49,851 nt of DNA from Flammeovirga sp. OC4 (lineage in GTDB: Bacteria; Bacteroidota; Bacteroidia; Cytophagales; Flammeovirgaceae): contig NZ_JTAM01000021.1 of the NCBI RefSeq assembly GCF_000812565.1, positions 1 through 49,851 on the forward strand, written 5' to 3'. Both the position numbers and the translations under genes were made by a program. Positions 8,457 through 18,293 of the stretch are shown here, one piece after another; position 1 is the first letter of the stretch, and each line of letters starts with the position of its first letter. The notes beneath the pieces are model-generated. The model did no database searches. It had not been told where the DNA came from and saw nothing but the letters and a program-made list of their open reading frames with translations.

Positions 8457-11400
8457 TCAATTGATAGTATTTTCAACTAGTGTAACCGACTTATTTTTTC
8501 TGCAATAATCAGGCTCTACCCCATATTGTTTTTTAAACTCTCTTTTGAAATACCTTACGTCATTGATACCGACCCTTTCAGCAATTTCTTTTAAACTTAA
8601 ATTGGTATCGATCAATAATTGAGCTGCCTTCTTTAACCTTACAGAACGGATAAAACCAACAATCGTATTATTCGTTGCGGCCTTAATTTTTCGGTATAAT
8701 GTCGACTGACTCATACACATATGATCCGATAATTGCTCAACATTGAGTTCATCATTGTCAATATTATCTTCAATATATATAACCGCTTTTTGGATGAATT
8801 TTTCATCTTCTGAGAGTATCTTGGAAGTGGTTTCTACTTCTTGTTGGGGAGCACTTTGAGGTTGAAGCTGAGAAGTATAAAATGCGATCAAATGTGCTTT
8901 GTAAGCCAGTATATTATTGACTTTCTCTTTAATGATTTTACTATTGAAAGGTTTTCTCAAGTAATCATTTGCTCCAATTTTTAAGCTGTTGAGTTCACTT
9001 TCTGTAGTGGCATTTGCAGTGAGCAGTAATAGTGGAATACTTTGGTGGTCAGGGTGATTTTTGACTTTCTGACAAAACTCCATTCCATCCATGACAGGCA
9101 TCATCACATCTGAAATAATCAAATCAACGGGCTGTTTCTCCAAAATTTGAAGCCCCTCTTTTCCGTTTTCTGCTTTGAAGATATGATAGTCTTTTTCAAA
9201 GATCGATTCGAGATAACGTAAAATATCGAGATTGTCGTCCACCAAAAGTAAGCTTCTTTGGGTTTCTGAAGCTGTAGTGAATTCAGTGATTTGTTGTTCT
9301 TCTACTTTAGCATCTAAAACGGGGAGTTCTACCGTAAATACGGTTCCTTTTCCATAAGAACTTTTGACGTGAATATCGCCACCGTGTAAGTTGACAATAC
9401 TTTTAGAAAGTGCCAGTCCAATCCCTGTTCCTGCTTGAGGACTTGGAGTTGTACCTTGATAATAGCGATTGAAAATGTTTTTCAGATCCTCTTCTTTGAT
9501 TCCTACACCTTGGTCGATGACTTTAATTTCAATATGATCTTTCACTGCCAATTCCAGTGTGATAGTCTTTCCTTTTGGTGTAAATTTTATCGCATTGGAA
9601 AGAAGATTATTCAATACAATCTCGACCTTTTCCTGATCTAATTTGTAGAGTTGGTTTTCATTGACTTTGGATTTGAAATCAAGATGTAACCCCGACAATT
9701 GTAATAAAGATTGAAACTCCCAACACTTGCTTTCAACAACTTTTCGAATAGAAACATAGTCATAAGAAAGCTCCAATTTATTGTTTTCCATTTTTCTGAA
9801 ATCCAATAATTGATTTACAAGAACCAATAAGTTGTCTGCATTTTTATTGATGATCTGTAACTTACTTTTGTATTTTGAAGGAAGATCTTCTTCCTCCAAG
9901 AGATCTTCTAATGGAGAATGAATAAGCGTAAGAGGAGTTCTGATTTCGTGTGAAATATTGGTGAAGAAACGTACTTTGGCTTCTGTAATTTCATGTTCCT
10001 TTTCTTTTTCCAAATGGATCAAACGCACTTGGTTTTCTAGTTTCTCTTTGCGAATAAAGAATTTGAAAACACCATAAATGATCAAGAGTGCCACTAAGAT
10101 ATAAAAGAGAATAGCAGGAGTCGAAAACCAAGGAGCCGGTTTCATATCGATCACCAATTGATTGGTTTCACCGCAGTTACCATACAAGCATGCTTTGATT
10201 TCCAATACGTTTTTACCAACGGGCAATTGAGTGAAATTGATACTTGAAGAATGTTGATTGTCGATCCATTGATCCGATACTGTTTTTATTCTATAATAGT
10301 AATCCACATTTTTTTGATCCACATAGTTGGTGGTGTTCACACTCAAGCGAATCACCTTATCCTTGTACCCCAATTGTATTGCTTTAGTAAATGGTAAAGC
10401 CTGTTGCAAAAGCACTCTATTGTCTAATGTGTCATCTACCTGAATGTAGTGATTATTGATATAAAGTTGGGAGAAATAGACATTGGGGAGCGTCACATTG
10501 TCGGAGATAAAAGAAGGCGAAAAAAGCACCATTCCTTTTTGTCCACCAAAGTAAATCAGGTCTTTCTTATTGTAAACCGCACCAATATTAATGGAAGAGA
10601 TATCTACGCCGTCTTCTTTAGTGTAGTTTTGAACGGTATGATTGTCGAGGTGAATACAACTGATACCTTTTGAAAGCCCCACCCAAAGCCTGTTTTGTTG
10701 ATCCATGGTGATGGCATTGATACAATCATTTTCTAAACCGCTGGTGTGATCATAAAAATGAACAGCCTGCAGACTGTCTTTAGAAGTGTCTAATACCAAT
10801 AAACCATTCGCACTTCCCACATAAAGTAACGGTAGGTCAGGGTGTTTGAATAACGATAAAATGATATTAGAAGGGAAGTTAAACATTGCCTTGAGGTCAA
10901 TGAAAGTAGAGGTTTTATCACTTTTATTGAATTTATATAAACCATTAAAAGTACCCAACCAAAAATGTTCTTGATCTGCCTCTACAATATGCTCAATACG
11001 GTCTGCTTCAAAATAATATTTTCCTTTACTGACAGGATTAAAATACTCGATTTTAGATAAATCAAATGCTTCTAATGCATTGATACAAGCAATACCATTT
11101 TGCTGTAAACCAAACCATATCTTTTGATTTTTTTGATCATAGAAAATGGTTTTTATCTTTCTGAATTTAGAAGAACCATAAAACTCGCTTTTCCCAAAGG
11201 GGTCATGAATGGAAAAGATAAAGATGCCTTCAGAGGTGGTAACATAAACTTGATCGCCGATAGTTTTAAAATCAGAAATGATAAGATTCCTTGAAACAGG
11301 AAGGTGTTTATATTGTTTCTCAGCTTGTTTCTTATAGGCAATACCGCCGTTTTTTGTGCCAATCCATTGATTATCGAATCGGTCTACAAAAATGCTGTTG

Positions 11401-12479
11401 ATGTTATTGTCTGGAAAGCCGACCTTCTCTTTAAAGGAATTCGCAATTTTATAGATTCCTTTGTTCTCGGTCAGTTTCACTACACCACCATGCGTGGTCG
11501 TAATCCATATAATATCATTATTATCAATAAAAATATCCGTGACTCCCTGATAATTCTTATTTAGTTCGTGCGCCGGTCTCAAATCAATTTTATGAAAAAT
11601 CGATTTCTCAGGATTACTTCGGTACAGACCATTTTTCCAGGTTCCTACCCAAAGTCTGCCCTGTTGATCTATACTTAGTGAATTGATGAGTTTGAGTTTT
11701 TCGTCATTTTTTCCAATGAATTTTTTAGTAGAATGCGTATCAATGGAATATTCGAATACTCCTTTTGAGCTACCAAAATAGAGTGCATCTCTTTTATGAT
11801 CATAAATGATCTTCGTAATCCAAGGTACTGATTTGATAGGGTGTCTTTGAATCTTTAAGGTCTTAAAGTCAAACTCATGCAGGTTTCCCCCTGACCCAAA
11901 CCATACATTACCATTATTAGTTTCTTGGATGGATTGTATGACTTTGTTGTTAGGATGATGAAAAATAACTTCTTGCTTTTCAATGTCCATTACAAAAAAG
12001 CCGCTCATCCAAGTACCGATGCATAAGTAACCATTACTTGTTTCTTTTAATGAAGTAATTCTCAAGAAAGAATTATTTCTACTGTAGTTTTTGAACACAT
12101 GGTGATAACTCACAAATTGATCTTTAGCAATGTTGTAACTGGAAAGACCACCACTTTTGGTGCCAACCCATAGGGTGTGATGTGCTCCTAATTCAAGAGT
12201 TTCAACATCTTCACTGTAAAAATGCTCATAACGGGGCGAAGGCTTCAAATGTTCAAAACCTTGTGCATCAAGCTTTACAATTCCTTCACTACTCGCAAAC
12301 CAAAATTGCCCCAATTCATCTTTAACTACTCTTGTGACGGAGTTGTTTGATAATCCATTGGAGACGTTGAGGTACTCATAAAGATAACCTTCACTAGCAT
12401 TTGAGAATCCGAAATTTGGGAGGTGAAAAAATAAAATTAGTGATAATAAGTAATGGTAGTATTTCATTTCATTGTTCAT
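8457..12479 (-). CDS. Hybrid two-component system sensor/regulator (HTCS)
   Basis: This 1340-residue protein has the full HTCS layout on one chain. It has a signal peptide (1-~26), a long run of two-component regulator propeller repeats (for example GLSNNSVTRVVKDELGQFWF and QGRLWVGTWKNGL) to about 690, a Y_Y_Y domain (~700-775), and one membrane helix (~786-806). The kinase follows, with H844 in NISHEIRTPL and the ATP-binding N-box NNLLSNAIKF. The receiver domain begins near 1077 with phosphoacceptor D1124 in ISDVMMP, and an AraC-type HTH ends the protein (~1240-1335). In the family, a periplasmic oligosaccharide activates PUL transcription. It most likely controls the neighbouring susC run and perhaps the GH5-sulfatase gene. 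A second ATG four codons in is an alternative start. Confidence 0.96.
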   Translation of the reverse strand: MNNEMKYYHYLLSLILFFHLPNFGFSNASEGYLYEYLNVSNGLSNNSVTRVVKDELGQFWFASSEGIVKLDAQGFEHLKPSPRYEHFYSEDVETLELGAHHTLWVGTKSGGLSSYNIAKDQFVSYHHVFKNYSRNNSFLRITSLKETSNGYLCIGTWMSGFFVMDIEKQEVIFHHPNNKVIQSIQETNNGNVWFGSGGNLHEFDFKTLKIQRHPIKSVPWITKIIYDHKRDALYFGSSKGVFEYSIDTHSTKKFIGKNDEKLKLINSLSIDQQGRLWVGTWKNGLYRSNPEKSIFHKIDLRPAHELNKNYQGVTDIFIDNNDIIWITTTHGGVVKLTENKGIYKIANSFKEKVGFPDNNINSIFVDRFDNQWIGTKNGGIAYKKQAEKQYKHLPVSRNLIISDFKTIGDQVYVTTSEGIFIFSIHDPFGKSEFYGSSKFRKIKTIFYDQKNQKIWFGLQQNGIACINALEAFDLSKIEYFNPVSKGKYYFEADRIEHIVEADQEHFWLGTFNGLYKFNKSDKTSTFIDLKAMFNFPSNIILSLFKHPDLPLLYVGSANGLLVLDTSKDSLQAVHFYDHTSGLENDCINAITMDQQNRLWVGLSKGISCIHLDNHTVQNYTKEDGVDISSINIGAVYNKKDLIYFGGQKGMVLFSPSFISDNVTLPNVYFSQLYINNHYIQVDDTLDNRVLLQQALPFTKAIQLGYKDKVIRLSVNTTNYVDQKNVDYYYRIKTVSDQWIDNQHSSSINFTQLPVGKNVLEIKACLYGNCGETNQLVIDMKPAPWFSTPAILFYILVALLIIYGVFKFFIRKEKLENQVRLIHLEKEKEHEITEAKVRFFTNISHEIRTPLTLIHSPLEDLLEEEDLPSKYKSKLQIINKNADNLLVLVNQLLDFRKMENNKLELSYDYVSIRKVVESKCWEFQSLLQLSGLHLDFKSKVNENQLYKLDQEKVEIVLNNLLSNAIKFTPKGKTITLELAVKDHIEIKVIDQGVGIKEEDLKNIFNRYYQGTTPSPQAGTGIGLALSKSIVNLHGGDIHVKSSYGKGTVFTVELPVLDAKVEEQQITEFTTASETQRSLLLVDDNLDILRYLESIFEKDYHIFKAENGKEGLQILEKQPVDLIISDVMMPVMDGMEFCQKVKNHPDHQSIPLLLLTANATTESELNSLKIGANDYLRKPFNSKIIKEKVNNILAYKAHLIAFYTSQLQPQSAPQQEVETTSKILSEDEKFIQKAVIYIEDNIDNDELNVEQLSDHMCMSQSTLYRKIKAATNNTIVGFIRSVRLKKAAQLLIDTNLSLKEIAERVGINDVRYFKREFKKQYGVEPDYCRKNKSVTLVENTIN

Positions 12480-12577
12480 TAAGTCGCTGTACCGTTAGAA
12501 GAGTACAATTGCTTACCACTCAAATAAACCTTATTTCAATGGGAAATAATAAGTAAAAAGTATTTATTAATGTTAAT

Positions 12578-12958
12578 ACATTGTAAACTCAGTCTTCGTG
12601 AACTTCCAATCGATTTTTCTACAAGACTTATAGGATCTACTTTCAAACTTCCTTCTTCTTCATTTTTGTCTTAACACAAAAACGAAGCAAAAAAGTCAAG
12701 GCTTAGAAGTCAAAAGCTAAATTCCATTCCTCTCGCCTAAATGATTTTAAACTCGCTGCGCTCAAACAGCAAAATCATTTTTAACGGCTCACTCCATGAA
12801 ATTCTTGACGCTTTTCCCTTCAAGGCCGGGGTTAGAACTACTAAACGATTAGAGTAGTAGTCCCACTGGCGCGAATGTTAAGCGATAGCGTCATTCGTGT
12901 CCTACAGATCATCAGAAATCTCCTGATTTCTAAAAGTCGAAAACATAGTTTACAATGT
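12578..12958 (-). mobile_element. Structured TIR repeat, copy 4 (inverted and diverged)
   Basis: This copy is in the opposite orientation to the others. The ends match over 12 bases (ACATTGTAAACT and its inverse AGTTTACAATGT). No clear target duplication is visible. It is the most diverged copy, and its differences preserve pairing: the stem CTACC/GGTAG of the other copies appears here as CTACT/AGTAG. A 38-codon frame is again present (12741-12857, plus strand). It separates the HTCS promoter region from the convergent end of the sulfatase gene. Confidence 0.88.
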
Positions 12959-12988
12959 ATTGAATATCAGAAAAAAAAACGTAGGCTA

Positions 12989-14587
12989 TTAATCCACTAT
13001 ACGTTGCGATCCCCACCAATCTGTATTGGGTTGAAAGTCTTCCGCTAACATTTCCATACGTTTTTTCTCTAGTGATTTCATTTTTTTCGTTCTCACTTTT
13101 TCCAAATAGCGTTCTTCTTTTTCTTCCGACCAAGTATTATCTCTTTCAGGATATTTTGCTCCTAAGTCATTCAAATAAGTAAATAAATCATCACTCAATT
13201 TCTTTACGATGTTAGGGTACTCATTGGAAAGGTCTTGTTTTTCATGAACGTCTTCATTCAGATTATAAAGTTCATTGCGGTTATCTTCATAATAATGAAT
13301 CAATTTCCATTTTCCAGCACGGATCACAGAAGACGGTTCTCCACCTTGATTACCGTAATGTGGGTAGTGCCATACAATAGAACGATCATCGATGGTTTCA
13401 CCCACAAAAAGAGGAGCGAGACTTACACCATCTTGGTGTTGATCAGGATGTAAAGGAAGTCCAGTAAGTTCCAATAAAGTAGGGTAGAAGTCCGTGTGTG
13501 TAACAGGCACATTGGAATGAATGTTTGATTGCTTTAACCAAGGTACTTTAATGATATATGGAGTTCTCAATCCACCTTCAAACTGATAACCCTTACCCCC
13601 TCTAAGCGGATAATTGGAAGTAGAGAAAGCATCGCCTGCGGCTACTCCTCCGTTATCTCCTGTAAACACAACGATAGTATTCTCACTTAATCCTAATTCT
13701 TCTAATCCCGATAACACTTTACCTACGGCATCATCCATAGATTCTACAAGGCCAGCATAAACAGGGTTGTCTTGATGTTGGCGGATCGGTAAAAACCTAC
13801 CCATTTTATATCCCACACTGTCTATGCCTTGTGTTAATGCTTTATCTCTATATTTTCTCCATTTTTCCTCAGTGGTTTGTATTGGACCATGTACCGCATA
13901 AAAAGACAAACAGGCAAAAAAGGGTTTCTCTTTATTTTCTCTCATAAAGTCGACTGTTTCTTGTGCAAGTCGGCTACTTAAATTTTCTCCTTTAGGACCA
14001 TCTTCCAGTCTCGGGTTTTTATAAGGTGAAAAATAACCACCATGAGGACTTCCTGCATGGAAACCACCTTTATTGATATCAAAACCGTGATCCTCAGGAA
14101 GTGACCCTTCACCGCCTACATGCCATTTTCCGGCAAAGAAGGTGGTATAACCGTGGGCTTTGAAAGCCTCAGGCATTGTGATATAATTTGTATCTAATTG
14201 ATGTTGATAATAGGCAGGAAGTAGTTGATTAAATCGCTTTGTTTTTCTCCAGGCTTCTCCCTCTTTTGCTCCAATCCAATCAGTGATACCATGTCGTGCA
14301 GGGGATTTACCTGTCATAATACTCGCTCTTGATGGGCTACAAACCTGACAAGAGGCATACCCTTGATCAAATTGAATCCCTTTGGCAGCAATCTGATCAA
14401 TATGTGGTGTTTCGTAATAATTTGAATTGGTCGTAGATAAATCATGTGCCCCAAGATCATCAGCAATGATCAGTAACACATTGGGTGCTTTTTCAGGCGA
14501 CTGATAAGCTTTTTTCTGCTCTGTTTTACAAGCAATAAATGACGTCAAAAAAAATATCCCTAGTAGAGATTTAGACAAATGTATCAT
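12989..14587 (-). CDS. S1-family sulfatase lipoprotein
   Basis: The 532-residue product has a lipoprotein signal with C20 in TSFIAC. The S1 hallmarks follow: metal ligands D43/D44 in IIADDLG, catalytic C83 in CSPSR (formylglycine after maturation), GKWHVGG, and a late metal-binding segment TGDNGG. The C-terminal part contains HYPHYGNQGGEPSS and a typical RAGKWKLIHYYED strand. The family hydrolyses sulfate esters; it could be an S1_16-like member, but I cannot fix the subfamily or sulfate position. It is divergent from susC, so the 643-bp region between them probably holds promoters for both. As a lipoprotein it may face the periplasm or the cell surface. Confidence 0.93.
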   Translation of the reverse strand: MIHLSKSLLGIFFLTSFIACKTEQKKAYQSPEKAPNVLLIIADDLGAHDLSTTNSNYYETPHIDQIAAKGIQFDQGYASCQVCSPSRASIMTGKSPARHGITDWIGAKEGEAWRKTKRFNQLLPAYYQHQLDTNYITMPEAFKAHGYTTFFAGKWHVGGEGSLPEDHGFDINKGGFHAGSPHGGYFSPYKNPRLEDGPKGENLSSRLAQETVDFMRENKEKPFFACLSFYAVHGPIQTTEEKWRKYRDKALTQGIDSVGYKMGRFLPIRQHQDNPVYAGLVESMDDAVGKVLSGLEELGLSENTIVVFTGDNGGVAAGDAFSTSNYPLRGGKGYQFEGGLRTPYIIKVPWLKQSNIHSNVPVTHTDFYPTLLELTGLPLHPDQHQDGVSLAPLFVGETIDDRSIVWHYPHYGNQGGEPSSVIRAGKWKLIHYYEDNRNELYNLNEDVHEKQDLSNEYPNIVKKLSDDLFTYLNDLGAKYPERDNTWSEEKEERYLEKVRTKKMKSLEKKRMEMLAEDFQPNTDWWGSQRIVD

Positions 14588-14795
14588 TGATTAGGAATTG
14601 ATTAGTGATAAGTGAAATTACCATTGCAAGGACAAAGTACTAAGTCAAAATTATTGAGGAATAACTCTTCATGACCAGGAGTAAATACAGGCAGATTGTC
14701 TGTAAGGAAGGTTTCTGTTTTTTGAAAATTATCAATGTAAGAAACCCTAAAAAATAATCAGAATTAATACGAATGTTTTTGTCTTGGTATTTTTA

Positions 14796-14803
14796 CAAAT
14801 ATA
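14796..14803 (-). promoter_or_regulatory. Candidate Bacteroidota -7 element for the divergent sulfatase
   Basis: The minus strand reads TATATTTG, which fits the TAnnTTTG consensus. It lies about 210 bases upstream of the sulfatase start. A matching -33 TTTG is not evident, so this is weak. Confidence 0.3.
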
Positions 14804-14833
14804 AAGCTATAGTTATATTCGTGGGGTGAACAG

Positions 14834-14865
14834 ATTCGTCATTAACGGCGACTAAATTCGTTATT
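14834..14865. promoter_or_regulatory. Direct repeat ATTCGTnATT, candidate HTCS operator
   Basis: ATTCGTCATT (14834-14843) and ATTCGTTATT (14856-14865) match at nine of ten positions, with starts 22 bases apart, close to two helical turns. AraC-type DNA-binding domains, such as that of the HTCS at 8457-12479, commonly bind direct repeats in this arrangement. Binding is inferred only from position and spacing. Confidence 0.4.
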
Positions 14866-14921
14866 TTTTTAATTGATTCTTGACAAGTAATAAATTATTC
14901 AACTCATTTTTTAATCGTAAT

Positions 14922-14955
14922 CACTTATTTATCAGTGTTTTATTTTAAATAAGTG
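14922..14955. repeat. Perfect 10-bp inverted repeat upstream of susC
   Basis: CACTTATTTA and TAAATAAGTG flank a 14-base loop. It could be an operator or a leader hairpin. No T-run follows, so it is not a terminator. Confidence 0.5.
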
Positions 14956-15229
14956 TAAAATAGTCACATATTGACGGATATGGACATCAAGAAAAAAAGA
15001 AGACCGCTCATATTTACATCATCGTTGTAAGACGAGAACAAGTAGTTTATCAATTCTTAATCTGATTTTTAAAACTCCTCTTTTAATTATTATTGATTTC
15101 AAATGATCAACTACGTTCTATGAAATGAATTATTCAGAAACATGAAAAGCACCGATCTTACTTTATTAAGAAGGTTCATTTTTTTGACTTCAGAGTGTTT
15201 CTGGTAGAAAAAATTAAAGCATTTTTTTT

Positions 15230-18200
15230 ATGAAAAGTTTCTATCACGGAAAGAAGAAATTTCCTTTTCAACTATTACTAATGCTCACCTTAATCTTCTT
15301 CGGTTTTGAAGCAATAGCACAAGATCGAATCGTTTCGGGTACAGTAAAAGATGAAGCAGGGGCACCTTTACCAGGGGTGAACATCAAAATTAAAGGAACA
15401 AGCACTGGTACTATTACTAACTTTGACGGACAGTTTAAACTTGCTGTTGATGATCCAGCAACTTCTATCATTTTTAGTTTTATGGGGTTCGAACCTCAAG
15501 AAATGGTAGTAGGACAAAACAAATCTTTTAATATTACTTTAGTAGAGTCTACTGAACTCTTATCAGAAATTGTAGTGGTAGGTTATGGTACTCAGAAGAA
15601 AGAAAACCTGACAGGTGCTATTGGTGTGGTAACGCCCGACAAAGACATCGGTAATCAGGCGGTCCCTAACACTGAGTCTCTTTTACAAGGTAGAATCGCA
15701 GGTGTGCAACTAACGCAGTCAGGCGGTAAACCTGGAGCGGGAGCCACGATCACAATTAGAGGTAATGGTACCCTCAATGACTCTAGTCCATTGGTATTAA
15801 TTGATGGTGTTCCGGGGAGTATGCAGGATATCCTTCCTTCGGATATTGAGAGTATTTCAGTCTTAAAAGATGCAGCTTCTGCTTCGATTTATGGTACAAG
15901 GGCAGCCAACGGTGTGATCTTAGTGACGACAAAGAGCGGTGGAACAACGGATAAAGTAAAGGTAAATTATAATGGTTATGCAGGATTACAAAAAGCAACT
16001 GTTTTACCTGAATTTTTAGACAGCTGGGATTATATGATGCTCAAAAATGAAGGAAACATCAATGCCGGTAGAAGCCCAATTTATTCTGACGAAGAAATTG
16101 CGATAGCAAGAGAAGGAAGTGATCCTTATCGATATGGTAATACAGACTGGGCCGATGAAACATTTAAAGATGGAGCCTTTTTCCAAAACCATCAACTGTC
16201 TTTATCTCAAAAAGTAGGCAATACACAATATTTGGCATCCGTAGGCTATTTGGATCAAAAAGGAATCATGTACGGTACTTCGGCAGAAAGAATCAATTAC
16301 AGACTCAACCTGAAGAGTAAATTAGGAAAAGGATTTACTTTTGGGGCCAATATCTTTGGTGCTATCAAAAAATCTGAAGAATCAGCAGATACAGATGATC
16401 AAGGTGTTATGCGTTTGATTGCCAATTCTTCTCCTTTGGTTCCGGTTTTTAATCAAGATGGATCATGGGGTTCTGCTTCAGGTAATCCTTATGAAATCAA
16501 TACCAAAAACCCAGTATTTTATGCTACTGAGGCAAGTAGAAAATTCAATGATTCGAATAAGACAACACTCAATCCTTATTTGGAATTTAAACCGGTAAAA
16601 GGTTTAACCTTAAGAACAAATTTGAGTTATTCTTTTACTAAGGGATTAAACAAAGCACATAAATATGATTTCCAATTGACAGGCCCAGATGGTAATGATT
16701 CTGATATTGCTAGAGTTCAAAACTCATTGAAAGAAACAAGCAATACGTATGAAACAATGCAGTGGGAAAATACCATCAATTACAACAAGAAATTGGGTAA
16801 GCATTCCCTCAATTTTCTTGCAGGTACAACGGTCAATTCTTATGCTCACAAAACGACCAATGTGAATGTCTTTGATTTGCCAAGTAACTCACTGACAGAA
16901 ATAGGTTCAGGTAGTAACCCAACTGTAGGTGGAGCGTTTTACGAGTCAAGATTACTTTCATTGTTCGGCAGATTCCAATACAACTACGATGATCGCTACC
17001 TTTTTGAAGCCAACCTACGTCAAGACGGTTCTTCGAAATTCCCTCAAAACAACAGATTTGCACTTTTCCCTGCATTATCAGTAGGTTGGATCTTCTCTAA
17101 CGAAGCCTTCTTAAAAGATGTTGAAATGTTGTCATTCGGTAAAGTTAGAGCCAATTGGGGACAGTTAGGAAATGATAAAATTGGTTACTACCCTTATTCT
17201 CAGACTTATTCACCAACAGATGGGTATCCTTTTGATGGAGCATCAATCGCTTATGGTGGTTTAGCAGTGACAAACTTAGCAAACCCCGATATTATGTGGG
17301 AAACAACGACCTCGTACGGTGTAGGGGTTGATTTAGGATTCTGGGAAGATAAGCTGACAGTAACGGCAGACTATTTTGTAAAAGATACTGATGATATTTT
17401 ATTGAAATTACCGATTCCAGGTGCTACAGGTGTAGATACTCCAGCTTTCCAAAATGCCGGTAGAGTGAAGAATACAGGTTGGGAATTAGCCGTCAATCAC
17501 TTCAACCAAATCGGAAGTACAGGTATAGAATACTCTATAGGTTTCAATCTTACTAAGATCAAAAATGAGATCATTAGTATGCAAGGCGAAACACAATACC
17601 CTAACAACAGACAAGTAAATATGGAAGGACATCCGATTGGTTCTTTCTACGGTTACAAAAGTATTGGCATTTACAGAACAGAAGAAGATCTTGAAAAATA
17701 CCCATATATCGATGGTCAGACGCCACAGTTAGGTGATTTAATCTACGAAAACGTAAATGGTGATGATGTAATCAATGATGAAGATAGAACAATCATTGGT
17801 AATCCCAATCCAGAATATATGTATGGTATCAATATGGGACTTGCTTATAAAGGATTCGATTTGAAGTTGTTCTTCCAAGGTGTTCAAAATGTAGATATCT
17901 ATTCTTCAGCAACAGGACACCACAGTGGTAGTGCAAACAACCTGATGAACTGGACTACTGATTGGTTGGACCGTTGGACACCAGAAAATCCGGATGCTTC
18001 TATGCCTCGTTTGGGTAATGTGAATAATGATCAGATTTCATCATTCTGGGTAGAAGATGCTTCTTACCTGAGACTGAAAAATGTAGAATTGGGGTATACT
18101 TTCAACGAAAGTGTTTGTAAAAAATTAAGATTACAATCTTTAAGAGTTTATGCGAACTCAACCAACCCTCTTACATGGTCTAAATTGCAACATTGGGATC

Positions 18201-18283
18201 CAGAACGATATGCTAATCAATCTAGAAACGAAGCGTATCCTCAAACAACAACTTTAACTTTTGGAACAAACATCATTTTCTAA
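15230..18283 (+). CDS. susC: SusC-like TonB-dependent outer-membrane transporter
   Basis: The 1017-residue protein has a signal peptide ending in EAIAQ (about 1-31). A carboxypeptidase-regulatory-like domain (~33-115) follows, with SGTVKDEAGAPLPGVNIKIKG. Next come the conserved SusC junction EIVVVGYGTQKKENLTGAI (~120-138), a plug domain with LIDGVPG and VLKDAASASIYGTRAANGVI, and a long beta-barrel ending in a terminal aromatic strand (TTLTFGTNIIF). In this family the protein imports oligosaccharides across the outer membrane with energy from TonB, capped by SusD. It starts the plus-strand PUL run and is followed after 10 bases by susD. Sequence alone does not reveal the sugar. Confidence 0.97.
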   Translation: MKSFYHGKKKFPFQLLLMLTLIFFGFEAIAQDRIVSGTVKDEAGAPLPGVNIKIKGTSTGTITNFDGQFKLAVDDPATSIIFSFMGFEPQEMVVGQNKSFNITLVESTELLSEIVVVGYGTQKKENLTGAIGVVTPDKDIGNQAVPNTESLLQGRIAGVQLTQSGGKPGAGATITIRGNGTLNDSSPLVLIDGVPGSMQDILPSDIESISVLKDAASASIYGTRAANGVILVTTKSGGTTDKVKVNYNGYAGLQKATVLPEFLDSWDYMMLKNEGNINAGRSPIYSDEEIAIAREGSDPYRYGNTDWADETFKDGAFFQNHQLSLSQKVGNTQYLASVGYLDQKGIMYGTSAERINYRLNLKSKLGKGFTFGANIFGAIKKSEESADTDDQGVMRLIANSSPLVPVFNQDGSWGSASGNPYEINTKNPVFYATEASRKFNDSNKTTLNPYLEFKPVKGLTLRTNLSYSFTKGLNKAHKYDFQLTGPDGNDSDIARVQNSLKETSNTYETMQWENTINYNKKLGKHSLNFLAGTTVNSYAHKTTNVNVFDLPSNSLTEIGSGSNPTVGGAFYESRLLSLFGRFQYNYDDRYLFEANLRQDGSSKFPQNNRFALFPALSVGWIFSNEAFLKDVEMLSFGKVRANWGQLGNDKIGYYPYSQTYSPTDGYPFDGASIAYGGLAVTNLANPDIMWETTTSYGVGVDLGFWEDKLTVTADYFVKDTDDILLKLPIPGATGVDTPAFQNAGRVKNTGWELAVNHFNQIGSTGIEYSIGFNLTKIKNEIISMQGETQYPNNRQVNMEGHPIGSFYGYKSIGIYRTEEDLEKYPYIDGQTPQLGDLIYENVNGDDVINDEDRTIIGNPNPEYMYGINMGLAYKGFDLKLFFQGVQNVDIYSSATGHHSGSANNLMNWTTDWLDRWTPENPDASMPRLGNVNNDQISSFWVEDASYLRLKNVELGYTFNESVCKKLRLQSLRVYANSTNPLTWSKLQHWDPERYANQSRNEAYPQTTTLTFGTNIIF

Positions 18284-18293
18284 ACGCATCATC

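Larger units (their letters stand above)
14588..15229. other. Divergent control region between sulfatase and susC
   Basis: There is no gene here. This is the most likely place for HTCS control of the PUL. It holds a candidate minus-strand -7 element, a direct repeat with helical spacing and an inverted repeat, listed separately. No good -7/-33 pair was found for susC, and susC has no obvious Shine-Dalgarno sequence, as is usual in this phylum. Confidence 0.6.

Noticed and set aside
11304-11564. An 86-codon plus-strand frame inside the HTCS gene
   Set aside because: It is antisense to a well-supported coding region with no recognisable features.
808-12958. Repeats considered as a CRISPR array
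   Set aside because: The copies are ~380 bp, kilobases apart, and lie in gene gaps with inverted ends; there are no short regular repeats, spacers or cas genes.
808-12958. Repeats considered as complete insertion sequences
   Set aside because: No copy has an open frame long enough for a transposase; the longest shared frame is 38 codons.
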